DNA of 64,000 bases from Miscanthus floridulus (taxonomy: Eukaryota > Streptophyta > Magnoliopsida > Poales > Poaceae): NCBI RefSeq assembly GCF_019320115.1, contig NC_089587.1, positions 104,457,158-104,521,157 on the forward strand, read 5' to 3'. The position numbers were made by a program, and so were the translations under genes. Within the stretch, counting starts at the first letter, position 1, and each line of letters opens with the position of its first letter. Under the pieces are notes generated by a model, which was given only the letters and a program-made list of their open reading frames with translations, was not told the origin of the DNA and did no database searches. This document shows, piece after piece, positions 25,031-36,916 of the stretch.

Positions 25031-25090
25031 TGTGAGCAACTTTCTTCATCTTCTCTTCTTTGTTCTTGCTCACTTTTTTTGCGTCTTGAT

Positions 25091-26020
25091 TCATCCTTGG
25101 ACGCATTGCTCTTTCTCTTGCTTCCCCCCTCCCCCCCTTCTAGTTTTCTTCTTCTTCTCCATCAAGTCACCACCATCTTCATGGTTGATCTTGATTTTCT
25201 CTTGGGGCGTTTCTTGCTCAACTTGTGGCTTTGATTGAGGCTCCACTTGTTGCTTCACCAATTGCTTGGTTGGACACATAGAGGTAAGGTGACCCCATGT
25301 GCAGCACTTGAAGCATTTGACATGCTTTAGCCTCTCTTTTTGTTTCTTCAACTTGAGCTTCTCTTCATTGGGACAACCATTTGTAAGATGTCCCACTTCA
25401 TGGCATTTGAAGCACATGAAATGAGATAACCTCTTTTGTTCTTGCTTCTTCATCTTTCTTTCTCTTTTTCTTTCCCCCTTCATCATGCTCTTGTTGAATC
25501 CAATGCCACTCATATCACCATAGCTTCTTTTGTTGCTCAACATATGCTCAAAGGTGATTTTGGTGTTGTAGCACCTCTCTAACTTGTTGCTCAAATTCTT
25601 CACTTCTCTTTTGAGCTCATTGTTCTCCTTTAAAATGTTAGTCTCACAAGACATAGAAATAGAACAAGCATCTATATGTGAAGAACATGGCATATCTAAT
25701 AAATCATCATAAGAGGTGGATACATGCTTTTTTCCTACATCACAAGAGTTAGTCACATGTTGCGATTGATCACTTGACTCATGTGATGAGTTCTCATTCT
25801 TTTTTAGTTTCTTTGAAAAAGCCTTAATGAGAGAAGCATGTTGTTCTAATAATTCTTCATGAGATACAAGAAGTTTCTCATGAGTCAATTTTAGCTCACC
25901 ATGTGAATATTTAAGAACATCAAGTAAGTGCTTATGTTCTTCACATGAGTTCTTTAGAAATGAGGTTTTGTTTTCCAATTTTATTGTTTTAGCTTTCTCA
26001 TTTTCTAAAGACATGGTCAT
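25091..26020 (-). pseudogene. gag: Copia-2 gag, coiled-coil and first two knuckles
   Basis: The longest intact Gag piece of the family, 309 residues. It begins at an internal Met (MTMSLENEK) after a frameshift from the N-terminal part. Residues 1-105 are a Leu/Glu/Lys-rich coiled coil with KLTHEKLLVSHEELLEQH-type heptads. Then come a Ser/Cys/Asp-rich segment, a second short coiled coil (LKENNELKREVKNLSNKLER), a basic stretch (KGERKRERKMKK) and two good CCHC knuckles, CFKCHEVGHLTNGCP (about 25378-25420) and CFKCCTWGHLTSMCP (about 25270-25314). The tail is Lys/Gln/Pro-rich and becomes out of frame after a poly-Lys/Gly run. Role inferred: assembly and RNA packaging of the particle. Confidence 0.8.
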
Positions 26021-26098
26021 GCTAGCAAGTCTACTAACAAGCTCATCATATGAATCAACATGATCAACAACATTAGCATTTGATACCTTCGCGTCACC

Positions 26099-26668
26099 TT
26101 ATGACATGAAGCAATGTGGTGATGTTGGGGAGCTTGTAGAAGCATCACTCTCATAGCCCGAGCATGAACCATCATCATCACCATCAAGTGTGCATGGAGT
26201 AGCATCATCATTTGCATCACTTGTGGCATCATCATTCACCTTGTCAAGTGAACTTGTGGTAGATCTTTCATCATCATCACTTGACCATGAGGTGGAACGA
26301 TATTCCACAATCACCGAATTGTGGCTATGCTCAACATCCTCATGTGCCTCCTTAGGCTCATGATCATCATCATCGGTGACCGCCCCATATTCCTCATTGA
26401 GATAAATCAAAATCTCATGGGCAAACTCCATGTCCATGATCTCACCAAATATGTTGTCTTTCATAGATTGATAGAAAATATCAGTAGCTTGGCAATCGAG
26501 ATGTAGGCATTTCTTTCTATCAATCGCATGAGAAAAACCCACATCTACGATCCATCAGATTTGAGGGCAAATAAACTTAAAATTGTAAGTCATCCAATTT
26601 TTCCACCATGCAAAGTGTGTGCCATCAAAAATTTGTGGACACTCAACATCTAGCTCATAAGTCACCAT
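26099..26668 (-). pseudogene. gag: Copia-2 gag, N-terminal part
   Basis: Starts at the ATG at 26668, about 40 bases inside the primer site. It has the same layout as Copia-1: FDGTHFAWWKNWM near the start, then a helical domain, then an acidic, Ser-rich tail (SWSSDDDERSTTSSLDK). An in-frame TGA at 26555-26557 stands where the family has Trp, a G-to-A change. The piece ends at a stop after SPHCFMS, and the coiled-coil part continues in another frame. Copia-type Gag domain assigned by motif only. Confidence 0.75.
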
Positions 26669-26705
26669 CCTCTCGGGTCGGTGAAGACAAAAAATGAGAG
26701 ACCTA

Positions 26706-26717
26706 GCTCTGATATCA
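26706..26717 (-). promoter_or_regulatory. Primer-binding site of Copia-2
   Basis: TGATATCAGAGC on the element strand, two bases from the LTR end at 26720. It differs at one base from the tRNA-iMet complement TGGTATCAGAGC. Confidence 0.8.
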
Positions 26718-27628
26718 CGTGTAGGGTCAAGAAGGCGAACTAGAGGGAGGGTGAATAGTCTTTTCTAAAATTAATTGCGTCGACTAACCATAACAAAAGT
26801 AGAATTAAAACTAATGGTCTAGTCAAGACTACACCCCTCTATCTAATTTATCAAGCACCTTGAAAAGATCCTAAACAAGCAACTAAGGTGTTGTCCTAGC
26901 TAGAGCTCACCTAACCAATTCTAGGAGCAAGGTCACACAAACCTATGTCACTAGTACTTCAAGCACAGGGGAGCTCCTACACAACTAGTAAGCAAAAGGA
27001 CAAAGCTCCTAAACTCACTAGCAATGCTCAATAACAAGGCAACTAATGACAAATTAGAGAGCGCAAATTACTTAGCTACACAAACTAAGCAATGTAACTA
27101 ACAAGGTTATTCAAACCAAATTAGTCACGCAAGGGAGCTACTTCTATGCTACACAAGCAAGAAGGTAACTAGCAAGCTACACAAGCTAACTAATTACAAG
27201 AGAAACTACACAAGCACAATGTATAAAAAGTAAATACAAGCTTGTGTACGGGGAATGCAAACCAACGGGAAGAACAAGGTTGACATGGTAATTTTTCTCC
27301 CGAGGTTCACGTGTTTGCCAACACGCTAGTCCCCGTTGTGCCGATCGCTGACTTGGTGGTTCGTCGGCTAATTGGCATCACCCGCCAAGCCCACACGTTG
27401 GGCACCGCAAGAACCTACCCACAAGTGAGGGTATCTCAATGACACACTCTACTAGAGTTGCTCTTCATGATCCCCATGGGGCGAGCACAATATCCCTCAC
27501 AATCCTTCTCCAGAGCACCGCACAATCTTCTTGCGTGCTTCGACGGAGCCATAAGCCACCAAGCCATCTAGGAGGTGGCAACCTCCAAGAGTAACAAGCA
27601 CCACCGGCTTACAACTCGATCACCTAGT

Positions 27629-30600
27629 TGTGGTAGAACCGCCTAATCTAATGTCTTTCAGGAGTACTCGTCTTCCATTAGACACTAAGTACTCAAGAGA
27701 GGACACCAAATTGCGTGGTTCCATCAAGCACACCCCTAGGGAGAACAAAAAAATCCACATTTTTCCTTCAGGATCACAAATGAGAGAATAAAGCTTACAA
27801 CATTCTTAAATCATTTCTTACATCACTTTTTATGCAACATTAGAGTATAACATTTACTGTTGATAATAGCAGAATATGATCATGTTACCAGAGTTATGAA
27901 CAATTTAATTTAACAGCAGAATATAAATATCTATTCATGACATGATGAAGCATTGATATATAGACTACAACAATGATTTATCAAACTTTCATTTATAAAA
28001 ACATTTAGTGAGAGTTATAAATGAAGACTATGATCGCAGCGTAAAGGAATCCTCTCTGAGCCCACCAGGAGGAATCCACACACAAGGGTCCGCTCTAGCA
28101 TCCGCCTGTCACCTGAAACAGGGGGAAATAAAATCCTAAGTACTCAATTGCACTCAGCAAGACTTACCCGATAGGAGGAAAGAAAAGACTCCAAGGATAT
28201 GCAAGGCTATCTGGCTTGTGGGTTTATTGCATCTGCAGGAAGCATTACTAAGCGTGCATCCTTATATTCAACTTTATTAGCTATCAGCATTAGTTCATTA
28301 ACTAACCATTCTATGTAAGCACCTGTGCTACTTTCAAGCATGTGGTAAGCAATTAGAATCATTTTACCATCTTTCATCTTCCAGTTCTTACTATGGTGCT
28401 AGATTGCAGACAAGTTGTACCGGATCATCGGCGATTCGTGAATCAATGTGCCCAGCTAGGTACCCTAAAATACACATCCTGTTTGTACCCCGAGCACAAG
28501 CAGGACCAACCCACTACCCTCCTATCATGGGGTCTAGGTCCCCATCCAAATTTGGACTCCAAGCCCCCTCTCCTGAGTCCCGGACTCAGAGCGATGCTTG
28601 GACCTCCACCCGAAAACCACCCTAAAAGTCAGTTTGGAAAGAGCCAGAACCCATGACAAGAGAGTAACAAGTCTTCCCACACCCACACATAAGTATGTGT
28701 TTAGGATAATAAGTCTGTGACTTGCCTAGAGTCCAATACAACGACCGGTCCTTAACCGACACAGATAGGGAAAACAGTGTAACCAAGCTATGCCCCATTG
28801 GCCGTAGGTCACAACCTCTTACACCCACCAATACCCAAACCATATCCCTGCCCGGTCTCCATTTATCATTCATATATATATTCCAAGTGATAGTAATATA
28901 GTACAACAATAATATATTTCCTATCTCTCGTGAGTGACAGGCAATCACTCGACTTTTATCAGAGTCCTATAGCATAGCAATCTACATGATCCTGTAATAC
29001 TAGTAAGACTCATAGGATAAAGATATATATATGCAAGTGGGTTTCATTCAATTTCTTAAAACTTAATGCACAAATATAATTTAAAGTGCAGAAAAGTAGG
29101 GGTTATGCACCAGGGGCTTGCCTGGGTAACATATAACCAAAAGTTAGTATTCCATCTTTGTGTCCTGATCCCTAGTGCCATCTTTTCTGCTACTCTAGTT
29201 GATTCCACGATCCATCATCGTCCCTATTATGGTATGCAATGCGATGCAGAGATGATGCAACAGTTAGTTAACAAGGCAACAACAACTCTTAACACAGGTT
29301 ACATACTACGAACTAACAAGCTGGCGCTAATGACTATGTACTAATCTATGTATCAACATCATCGAGAAAGATGCCATTCCCCAACAAGTATTTTAGTTAT
29401 ACAAATCTAAGTTGTTTCTTTATTTTATTCTATTGATTTAATCTTTATTCGAAATAGGGCATCATTATCTATCTAGCAAACTAATTATTCTGGAGCTACA
29501 AAAATTATAGTGAGTAGCTAATAATATTAGTAATTTATTGTAAAATTTTTAGAGTCAACACTATCATCGATTTATCACGGAACTTCCTACAAGTTTATGT
29601 CTTAACAATATTAAGCGTGTTAAAATAATTAGAGCACCCTAAAAACATGCAAAACCTATGCGAACAAAATACACTATCAGATAGATCATGATTTTAGGAG
29701 ACTAACAAAATTGGTTTGACATTTTTGTGATTTTTCTATATTTTATTATCAATTTTTGAAGAGCACTGAATTAACAAAACAAAAACAACACAAAAAGACA
29801 AGGCCTAAGCGGTCAGGCTCGGCCCGCATGCGCGAGCGTGGCCCCACGCGGCGTGGCGTGAGTGGTCTAAGCAGGCAGGTGGCAGCCCAGTAGTCGTAAA
29901 CGGCTGGCCCACGCGGATGAGCCCAGGCGCAGGTGAGCACCTAGCCCACGCGCGGGAGCAGGCCGACCCAGAGGGGAGGCCCATTTGTGCGCTACAATTT
30001 TGCAAAAAGGGCCCCTTTCTATTTTTAAATCATGTTCCAACTATTAACACTATGTATATGCCTCACCATCTATGCGATTTAGCCCCTACATTTTCCTATC
30101 TTCACCATTCCCCAGTCCTCGAGCATCACCAGAGTAGAGCACCAAGGCGGGGACGATCCGACGGCAGCCAAGAATGACCGGGGAGGGCACGGCGGCGACA
30201 GAGGGGTGGCCGCTAGGGGCGCAGGGCCACCACAGGGTTCACGCGACCACGTAGGACCGCGACAGCCCATGACGGCATGTAGGGCATGTCTGCCCGCATG
30301 TAGACATGGATGGTGGCAATGGCACGCGCGCTTCGGCGAGATGGCTATGGTAGAGGTTAAACGGGGAGTCAAGGAAGGAATAATGACACACCACAAGCTA
30401 AAAGGAAGGGCTGGACGAGGCCATGGGGCTTGGTAAGATGGTTGGCCATGTGCGGGGCAGATCTGAGTTGGCACGACGGTGGTGTCATTGTCGTTTTGGC
30501 AAACCACTGGAGCTCCGGCGAACCTGTTTCGTAGGTGAGTCCGAGGCATCATCGCAGAGCAATAACACCAAGAAGATCAAAGAAAAAGGGAAGGGATAGG

Positions 30601-31974
30601 AGGGGTTCATGGCCAAGCTTGGTGTGGTGCCCATGGTGGCCAGCGGTGACGGCGATGCTTTGGGTGCGCTCTTTGGTGGACGATTCCCACCATGATCTCA
30701 TTTATGAGCAAGCTAGGAACCTAAAGCACTCCTATCTAAAAGGAATTGGATGGAGATGCATTGTGCTCGATGAATATGGAGGAGAGGGAGGGATGGTCAT
30801 GGTGACTGGCGATGACGGAAACAGCTTTAGCAGCCTGACTATGGCAAAGACAGTTGGGCTCGCTCGGTGCCAAAGAGATAGCCAGAGGGCAGCCCAGGGA
30901 AGGTGCCAACCGGGTGGTACGAGGGCACGTGGCAGCAACAGCTTGGACGTGGCCCAGCCTGCTCGGCATGGTCATGTCGGTGTAATGACACTGAGCTAGG
31001 TGGGAGCAGGGCCACGTGCTCCCCTTCTAACGCCCCTGCGATGTGGACTAGTTAAAGAAGCGGGCTCGGCCATCTTTCTTTCTGGCGCTCCCAAGAAAGG
31101 ATGGGAGGGAGCATGCACACATGGCGCCTACTGTGCTCGTTCAGTGCGGCAGCAGCACCAAACAGAGCAGACAAGGTAGGTGAGATGAGAGGTCGCGAAT
31201 GATGCTGAACGTTGGTTCGTGAACGAGCGCCAGATTGGATTCACAGCGTGTTCTAATGAAGTTAGGCAATTTCTACGAGGGCGCCGTGACACCCATTTCC
31301 ACCCCGACCTACATCGTTCTCGAGTACTCGCCATGTTGCAAATTACTAAATAAAAACATGGCACTAGTGTTTAAGAATTTTAATCAGAGTTTAAATTCCA
31401 ATTTAGCATTATCACACTATTTTCAAACTTGAAAATTGGCCTTGAGTTGAATTTGGTTGAATTTTTTTAAACGGTCAAAACTTTACCAAACTTCACCAAC
31501 CACCATTTCATGGCATAGCACACACTTTGTACCAAACAACAGAACCAAAACATCAGGGTGTTATTTAACTATTTTGCATTTTATAAATCGCCAAAAAGTG
31601 TACTTTCAACACAACTTCAAATCTTTTGCCGATTCAACGAAAAGGGCTAGTTTTAATTTCCAATTCGGTTTTTGATCTGATAAAAATCCTAGTCAACAAC
31701 ATTTGTTTTCCAAAACCCAAGTTGCATTTTCATCTACTCGGCTTGTACTTCAATTTTTTTATTTAAGTTCTAAATACAAGTTATATTTTATTTTTGTTTA
31801 TAAAAAATATTTTTTGTGCCAAGCGATTAAATCTACCCGTCTAGTTCCTTGTCGGGATTTTCATTAGCACCTTAATGTGAGTTTTAACTCTAACACCTAA
31901 GCAACCTGCCTTGATAAATTCTCTTAGGCCTTAATCTTGGTGCTAAGCAAGCTCGTAACACCAGAGGTGTTACA
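27629..31974 (-). mobile_element. Large Tekay-like Gypsy solo LTR (family A)
   Basis: A 4346-bp insertion in the Copia-2 LTR, flanked by perfect 5-bp CTAGT (27624-27628 and 31975-31979); the uninterrupted sibling LTR has CTAG once. The ends TGTGGTAGAACCGCC and ...AGAGGTGTTACA are TG...CA LTR termini, and by likeness to Tekay/Del LTRs (TGTAACACC...) it lies on the minus strand. There is no primer site, polypurine tract or pol. A GC-rich island at about 29780-31230 holds short overlapping frames on both strands (up to 157 aa) with no recognised domain. A fragment of the same family is at 50142-51084. Confidence 0.8.
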
Positions 31975-33458
31975 CTAGTGCCACTCGATGCAACATCATG
32001 ATGCAATCGCACTAGAATCACACTCACACTCAATCGTATGAACACTATCAAGCAAATGTGAGTTAGAGGGCTCCCAAGCACTCTCCAAGCACACCGACAC
32101 AAGCCACCAAGGCTTAAGGGTGCTCAGCTAACTGCCCAAGGCCGGCCAATGGCTCTATTTATAACCCCACGAACAAATAGAGCCATTACCCCTTCACTGC
32201 GTTGAAAACACGCTGACCGGACGCGCCTTTACTACTGACCAGACGCATAGGTCGCTAGCGTCCGGTCACACCAAGGCTGCCACGCGTCCCTATGTTTGAA
32301 ACTAGCCATTGCCGCCAATGGCTAACTCGTCCGCGCGCTCTGTTAGTCACTCGACCGGACTCACTCTTCGGACGACCGGACTCACCACGAGACAGCATCC
32401 GGTCAAAGTCCAGAGATGATCCAGAGACATCAAAACATGATCAGACTGGCCTTGGAGTCATGACCCTTTCTGTTGAAAACCTGAACGACACCAAGACATG
32501 ACCGGACGCTGTGAATCATGTTCCGACAGAGCCTAGACGAGGAACACCTCTAGAGTCCAATAGCCAAGCCGAGCCACACATCCTTGGGAACACATGATCG
32601 GACACTGAGGTCATTGACCTAACGCGCCCCTGCACTGAGTCCGATTGCCTCTAGCTACAGCTCCAACTCTGTTCGTCAACAACCGGACGTGGTGGCCAGT
32701 GCGTTTGGTCACTCTCTCTCTCACACAAAATCTCAACAAGAAATTCTTGTTGAGAAAGGAGAATTACCGGTTGAGCTCAATTCTCTCTCACTGACACCTT
32801 GCTGACATGCATGCAAGCATGTACCCTTCCACTATTCATCAACAAGAAATTCTTGCTTAGCAAAGGGAATTACCGACTGAGCTGCACCTCCTCTATTTTC
32901 ACCCTGAACTCCTCCAAATTGATCCAAATCAAATCCAACAACTTCTCCTTTGCAAATGTGCCAACACCACCAAGTGTACACCACCATATGAATGTGTGTT
33001 AGCTTTTTACAAACATTTTAAAGGAGTTAATCACTCAATTCACCACGCCACTCGATCCTAACACGTATGCAAAGTTAGATCACTCGAGTGGCACTAGATG
33101 ACCAATATGCAAACAAGTTTATCCCTCTTGATAGTACGGCCATCTATTATAAACTAGGTCATGCACTTCTCTACACAACCTTTGATCGGTGAAATGAAAT
33201 GCCCTAGGTTATACCTTTGCCTTGCACATTCCATTCCATCTCCTCCATTGTTGATGCAACACATGCACCAACCAATCACCAAATAATATGACCCACTTCA
33301 TATCATCACATGACTGTATTGGTTCATTGATCTTGACCTCACTTGCTCTTCACCGTTGCTTTGGTCCATCGGCGTCAAGTCATCACTCAACTTGCCCTTC
33401 ACACTTGCAACTGGTCCGTCGAGTCAAGCCTCATCTTGATCTTCTCCACCTTGGTCAC

Positions 33459-35041
33459 TATTGATGGTAGTTATCAACCATCATAAACCATCAATATAAC
33501 ATGCATAAGGGCATAAATATGATCACCAACCAAGGTCTAGGGGTCAAAACTAATAAATTCCACGAGTTTTGGTGAATTTGTGATTTCTGCAGGGTTTATT
33601 CAGAAAACCATCCAGGTGGACCTAGATGTTAGAATTAATTGCGCTTATCCGCCGCGAAACGGACACTAGAAGGCTCTAGAAGACTCAAGAGGACTCCACA
33701 CCAAAGCGGGAGCCAAGACACCGCTAGGTGGGGCCAGCTGGCCCCACCTAGAGGCCGCTTGGCCCCCTAGGGCCCACCTATTAGCCTCGTCACAATGTTG
33801 GTTCTCCACCGCCTTCTAGGTTGCATCTACTCCGTCCTTTAAGTTGGTTTGATCCAAGAGCTCATGTTGGACGCTCTGGCCTATATATACAAGCCCCTAC
33901 CACCCCCTAAGGCATCAAGTCATTTGAGAAGATAGAAACCCTAATCATCCATAGAGCTCCACCATATTCTAGGGCATAGCTAGTTAGGCTAGGTCTAGAG
34001 GGAGGCAAGAAGGCTTCGCTTGGATTCCTCGTCGTGTCAAGAGCATGGTTTGGTATAATCTTTGTACACCCTATCTTTTGTATCTTCATTACTTTTATAT
34101 GCTAGCTACAATTGTTATGACAATATCAGTATTCATCTCATTTATGTTCTTCATTATAATGTTCATCGTCTACTTTGATTATATGCTTAGTATAGTTGGA
34201 TTATCATCATGTTCATGCATAAGTGCGTATAGCGCTCACTCTAAGGTACAATGGGTGGGTGGTCGACATTGTATAAGTGTGGTGCTTATACATTGTTTAC
34301 CTACGAATACACCCTATATTCTAGGTCATGTGGTAGATCGTGGACGTGACACTCCCGTTGAGTCCTTTGTAGTCCACTCCCCGATGTAGGTAGCACGTAG
34401 GATCTGATTACGAAGGAAGATAAACTCTGTTCTTACTCTTCCCTAGTAATATCCCTTATGTGTAGATATAAAGATGATCTTAGCCATGATTACTAGGTGT
34501 AATTGCACTAATCAATGTATGCTTTGACTTGTAATTAAGAATGACTTAGGAATTATTCCTCTAATATTTTACCTGACCATGCTAATGCCATAGAAAGGAG
34601 TACTCTGAGTGATTTGTCATTATCATTGGTCAATACTTATCATATATCTCTTATCCTATGACTTACCCCTGTTATGAGTAGAACATTGGTTATGGTTTAC
34701 TTCTCCATCAATAGTATAAGTTATCAGTTACATGTCGATGCTAGACCTTCCCTGTGGTAAAAATATAAATAACGATACCTGAAATACTCTCAGGTGAAGT
34801 GCTACAATGATATATTATCTATGCGCTTGCAGATCCTTTTTCATTCATATCTATATATTCTTTCTAGTCACATAAGATGATAAAGAACTACTTAGTATCA
34901 TTCTAGTAGTGATGCTAGGCAGCACCAACAAGCATCTCTGGCACCATCACTAGGGATGATAACCTAGTAAAATAATGTTAGGAGATGTAGGTAATTAATA
35001 GGTGGCTATTAAAACAAGTGACAAGTTAATAAATACCAACA
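33459..35041 (+). mobile_element. Solo LTR of an unidentified, possibly Copia, family
   Basis: A 1583-bp insertion that starts TATTGATGGTAGTTATCAACC (the TG start probably decayed to TA) and ends AATACCAACA. The flanks GTCAC (33454-33458) and GTCAT (35042-35046) plus the following ATGAC rebuild the empty site seen in the other LTR. A TATA-like CTATATATAC lies at 33881-33890, which suggests plus orientation. It contains a 28-bp perfect palindrome. The 114-aa frame at 34045-34389 is hydrophobic and has no recognised relative. Confidence 0.75.
33724..33751. repeat. Perfect 28-bp palindrome
   Basis: CTAGGTGGGGCCAG followed at once by its exact reverse complement, in the U3 part of the solo LTR about 130 bp upstream of the TATA-like box. 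It can form a 14-bp stem with no loop and could bind a dimeric factor. Confidence 0.9.
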
Positions 35042-35339
35042 GTCATATGACCCCATGTCATGTCTCGTATGCAATGAGCTCCTTCATCACATGTGTGAGC
35101 TTTGCACCAAGTTCAAGCCATCTAACCTCCATGGCATGTATTGCTCACACACATGTACCTATGAACTAATCATCTGTGTATCTCACTCAAATACATATTA
35201 GTCCACCTAAGGTTATCACTCAATTACCAAAACAAAACAAGGACCTTTCAGCCACCAAGCAGGTCCTTGTCCAGAGGTGCACCGGCGAGCTCCATGCGCC
35301 GCAGCGGCGTCAAGCTCCGTGATTCGTCCAAGCAGCAAG

Positions 35340-35730
35340 GTGACATTGCGTGCTAGAAACGTATGTTGTAAAAGTATGTTTCAAGTGTTTCAGATGTTTC
35401 ATCTGGATATTGCAAGTGTTTCATGTGGATGTTGTAAAATTAGATCGGGATGTTGCATATGTTGTAATGGTTGTGCACGTATGTTGCAAGCTTTTGTTCC
35501 CAATGTTTTAGTTGTTTTTCTAGACGTATGTTGCAAGTGTTTCACACTTATGTTGCATGTGTTTTATCTAGATATTGCATATATTTTGCAATGGCTTTTT
35601 CAAGCGTTTTCAGGTGTTTTTACAAGTGTTTCAGACGGATGTTGCAAGTGTTTCAACTGTTTGCGAACGTATGTTGCAAACATTTCATTTGGATGTTTTG
35701 AAAGTAGATCGGGTGTTGCATCTCTCTCCT
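35340..35730 (+). repeat. Degenerate array of ATGTTGCAAGTGTTTCA words
   Basis: More than ten imperfect copies of words like GTATGTTGCAAGTGTTTCA spaced 20-50 bp apart, inside the Mutator-like element. The array makes Cys/Phe-rich chance frames (167 and 76 aa). An inverted relative lies at 39484-39760. Confidence 0.75.
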
Positions 35731-35932
35731 TGCCTTCTGCTGCCTCGCCTCGTGCCTCCTTATCTTCTCGATGCTGGTGATGTTCGGGCGACGTGGGTGG
35801 GGGCGAGTCGTTCGAGCGCAGAATCTGAGCGGGTAGGGCGTGCGGAATGGAGCAAGTGCGGGGCATGGGGAGCGGCGTCCGGACGTGGGCCTCGCGCTGG
35901 ACGTCCGGACGCTAGCTATTCCAATTGAAGAA

Positions 35933-36120
35933 GCATGAGACTAGAACACGATGGTGAGAAAGAGAGATACTTAGGTTACCACTACAATTTCTTTAGGAAC
36001 GAACGGGTACGGGTACGAGACTATACGTGCACCATTTCGATTAATAATATAGAAGGGAATTACAAGTGGGCAGCCTGGGAGGCCACCTACATGGACAAAA
36101 CGAGGCAAAAAAACAACATA
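35933..36120. other. Short unique-looking stretch
   Basis: Between the Mutator-like element and the Helitron. No recognisable gene. The 76-aa frame 35935-36165 crosses into the Helitron and is not supported. Confidence 0.4.
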
Positions 36121-36449
36121 TCATATACTCTTATAAAGCAAAATCCTACTAGCAATTTTTCTTGACATGGAAGGTGTCCACCTCAACAGTCCACTATCAC
36201 TTGCATGCAAGGTGTCCACCTCAACAGTCCACTATCATTTACAATTAAAGCTCACTAGCAAGCAGTTATGATATCCACGTCAGCGAGACACATCATCCAC
36301 TAACATACATTTGGTTGTCTACATCAGCGTGTCACGCTATCCACTAACATTAGTTTATAATAGTTAATCTCTTCCTAAGAATGATATGAATAGTTAAATT
36401 TTATTTCAAATCAGTAGTTTCCGCAACAACGCGTGGGGTGTTCTTCTAG
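36121..36449 (+). mobile_element. Small non-autonomous Helitron
   Basis: Begins TCATATACTCTTATAAAGC, close to the TCTATACTATTATAAAG start of many grass Helitrons. Ends CGCAACAACGCGTGGGG...CTTCTAG. It sits between A (36120) and T (36450) with no target duplication, as Helitrons do. A 41-bp direct repeat of AAGGTGTCCACCTCAACAG occurs inside at about 36169 and 36210. Confidence 0.7.
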
Positions 36450-36773
36450 TTATACATAGGAGAGAAAACTATACGCCCACAATCAGTCGAAAACTTTGCG
36501 CCAGCCAAACCCCAAGTCCTTGCCTCTTCTTTGATGAGTAGCAACGCGTTGATCCATATAAACAACAGTGAGTGTTAATTAATTGAAAACAACAAACACA
36601 GTACACGTTGTTGTGTTATGCACATGACAAAAGCAAAGCACGATCTACGTATTGCATATTATGGAGCCGTGATCCCAGTGGAGACATGACAATTGCATTG
36701 ACAATATCATGAATCATCAGCAGGAACGTCATGGGAGCAAATAGGTATAGAAGGATACAAACATACTTCGTCT

Positions 36774-36916
36774 GTCCCAAATTATAAGATATTTTGACAT
36801 TTTTAAATTCATAGATTTTATTATGTATCTAGACATAATATATATCTAAATACGTAGCAAAAAAACTATAAATCTCGAAAATCCAAAATATTTTATAATT
36901 TGGAATGTATGGAGTA
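36774..36916. mobile_element. Stowaway-type MITE
   Basis: 143 bp with inverted ends TACTTCGTCTGTCCCAAATTA and TAATTTGGAATGTATGGAGTA, TA at each end, and TTATAAGATATTTTG mirrored by CAAAATATTTTATAA. This is the common grass CTCCCTCCGTCCCAAATTATAAG family. Confidence 0.8.

Larger units (their letters stand above)
18771..35250 (-). mobile_element. Copia-2: second gag-only Maximus/SIRE-like element
   Basis: Same family and orientation as Copia-1: 3' LTR 18771-21363, noncoding interior 21364-24656, gag 24657-26668, primer site 26706-26717, 5' LTR 26720-35250 carrying two later solo LTRs. The flanks GCCGT and GCCAC match at three of five bases, both differences being transitions, so the target duplication is only plausible. 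The interior again lacks every pol motif, so the gag-only structure is a family trait and not a private deletion. Gag lesions differ from those of Copia-1, so the copies decayed independently. Confidence 0.85.
26720..35250 (-). repeat. 5' LTR of Copia-2, interrupted twice
   Basis: After removal of the insertions at 27629-31974 and 33459-35041 about 2.6 kb remains, colinear with the 3' LTR. The ends are TGTAGGG (26720) and ...GACCTTTCA (35250). TATA at 32155-32164. Confidence 0.85.
18379..35923. mobile_element. Mutator-like element (copy 1), split by Copia-2
   Basis: The pieces 18379-18770 and 35251-35923 total about 1.05 kb and are flanked by identical 9-bp ATTGAAGAA (18370-18378 and 35924-35932), as Mutator-like elements make. 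The ends are related inverted repeats: left ...GCTAG(GAAGCTGG)CGTCTGGACGGCCAG, right inverted AGCTAGCGTCCGGACGTCCAG. The left arm has an extra 8 bases. It contains GC-rich ends and an array of ATGTTGCAAGTGTTTCA-like words. No transposase, so non-autonomous. A second, inverted copy lies at about 39095-39812. Confidence 0.65.

Noticed and set aside
30079..30999. 154- and 157-aa frames in a GC-rich block
   Set aside because: Overlapping frames on both strands inside a solo LTR, with no recognised domain. High GC alone keeps frames open.
27629..31974. CACTA or other DNA transposon
   Set aside because: The 5-bp target duplication and TG...CA ends fit an LTR; there are no CACTA ends or transposase.
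33459..35041. CACTA element, because the left junction reads CACTATTG
   Set aside because: CAC belongs to the target duplication GTCAC; the right end CCAACA and the restored empty site fit a solo LTR.
35277..35780. 167-aa Cys/Phe-rich frame resembling a secreted Cys-rich peptide
   Set aside because: It is produced by the ATGTTGCAAGTGTTTC word array; the Cys spacing follows the DNA words and there is no signal peptide. The inverted array gives similar frames on the other strand.
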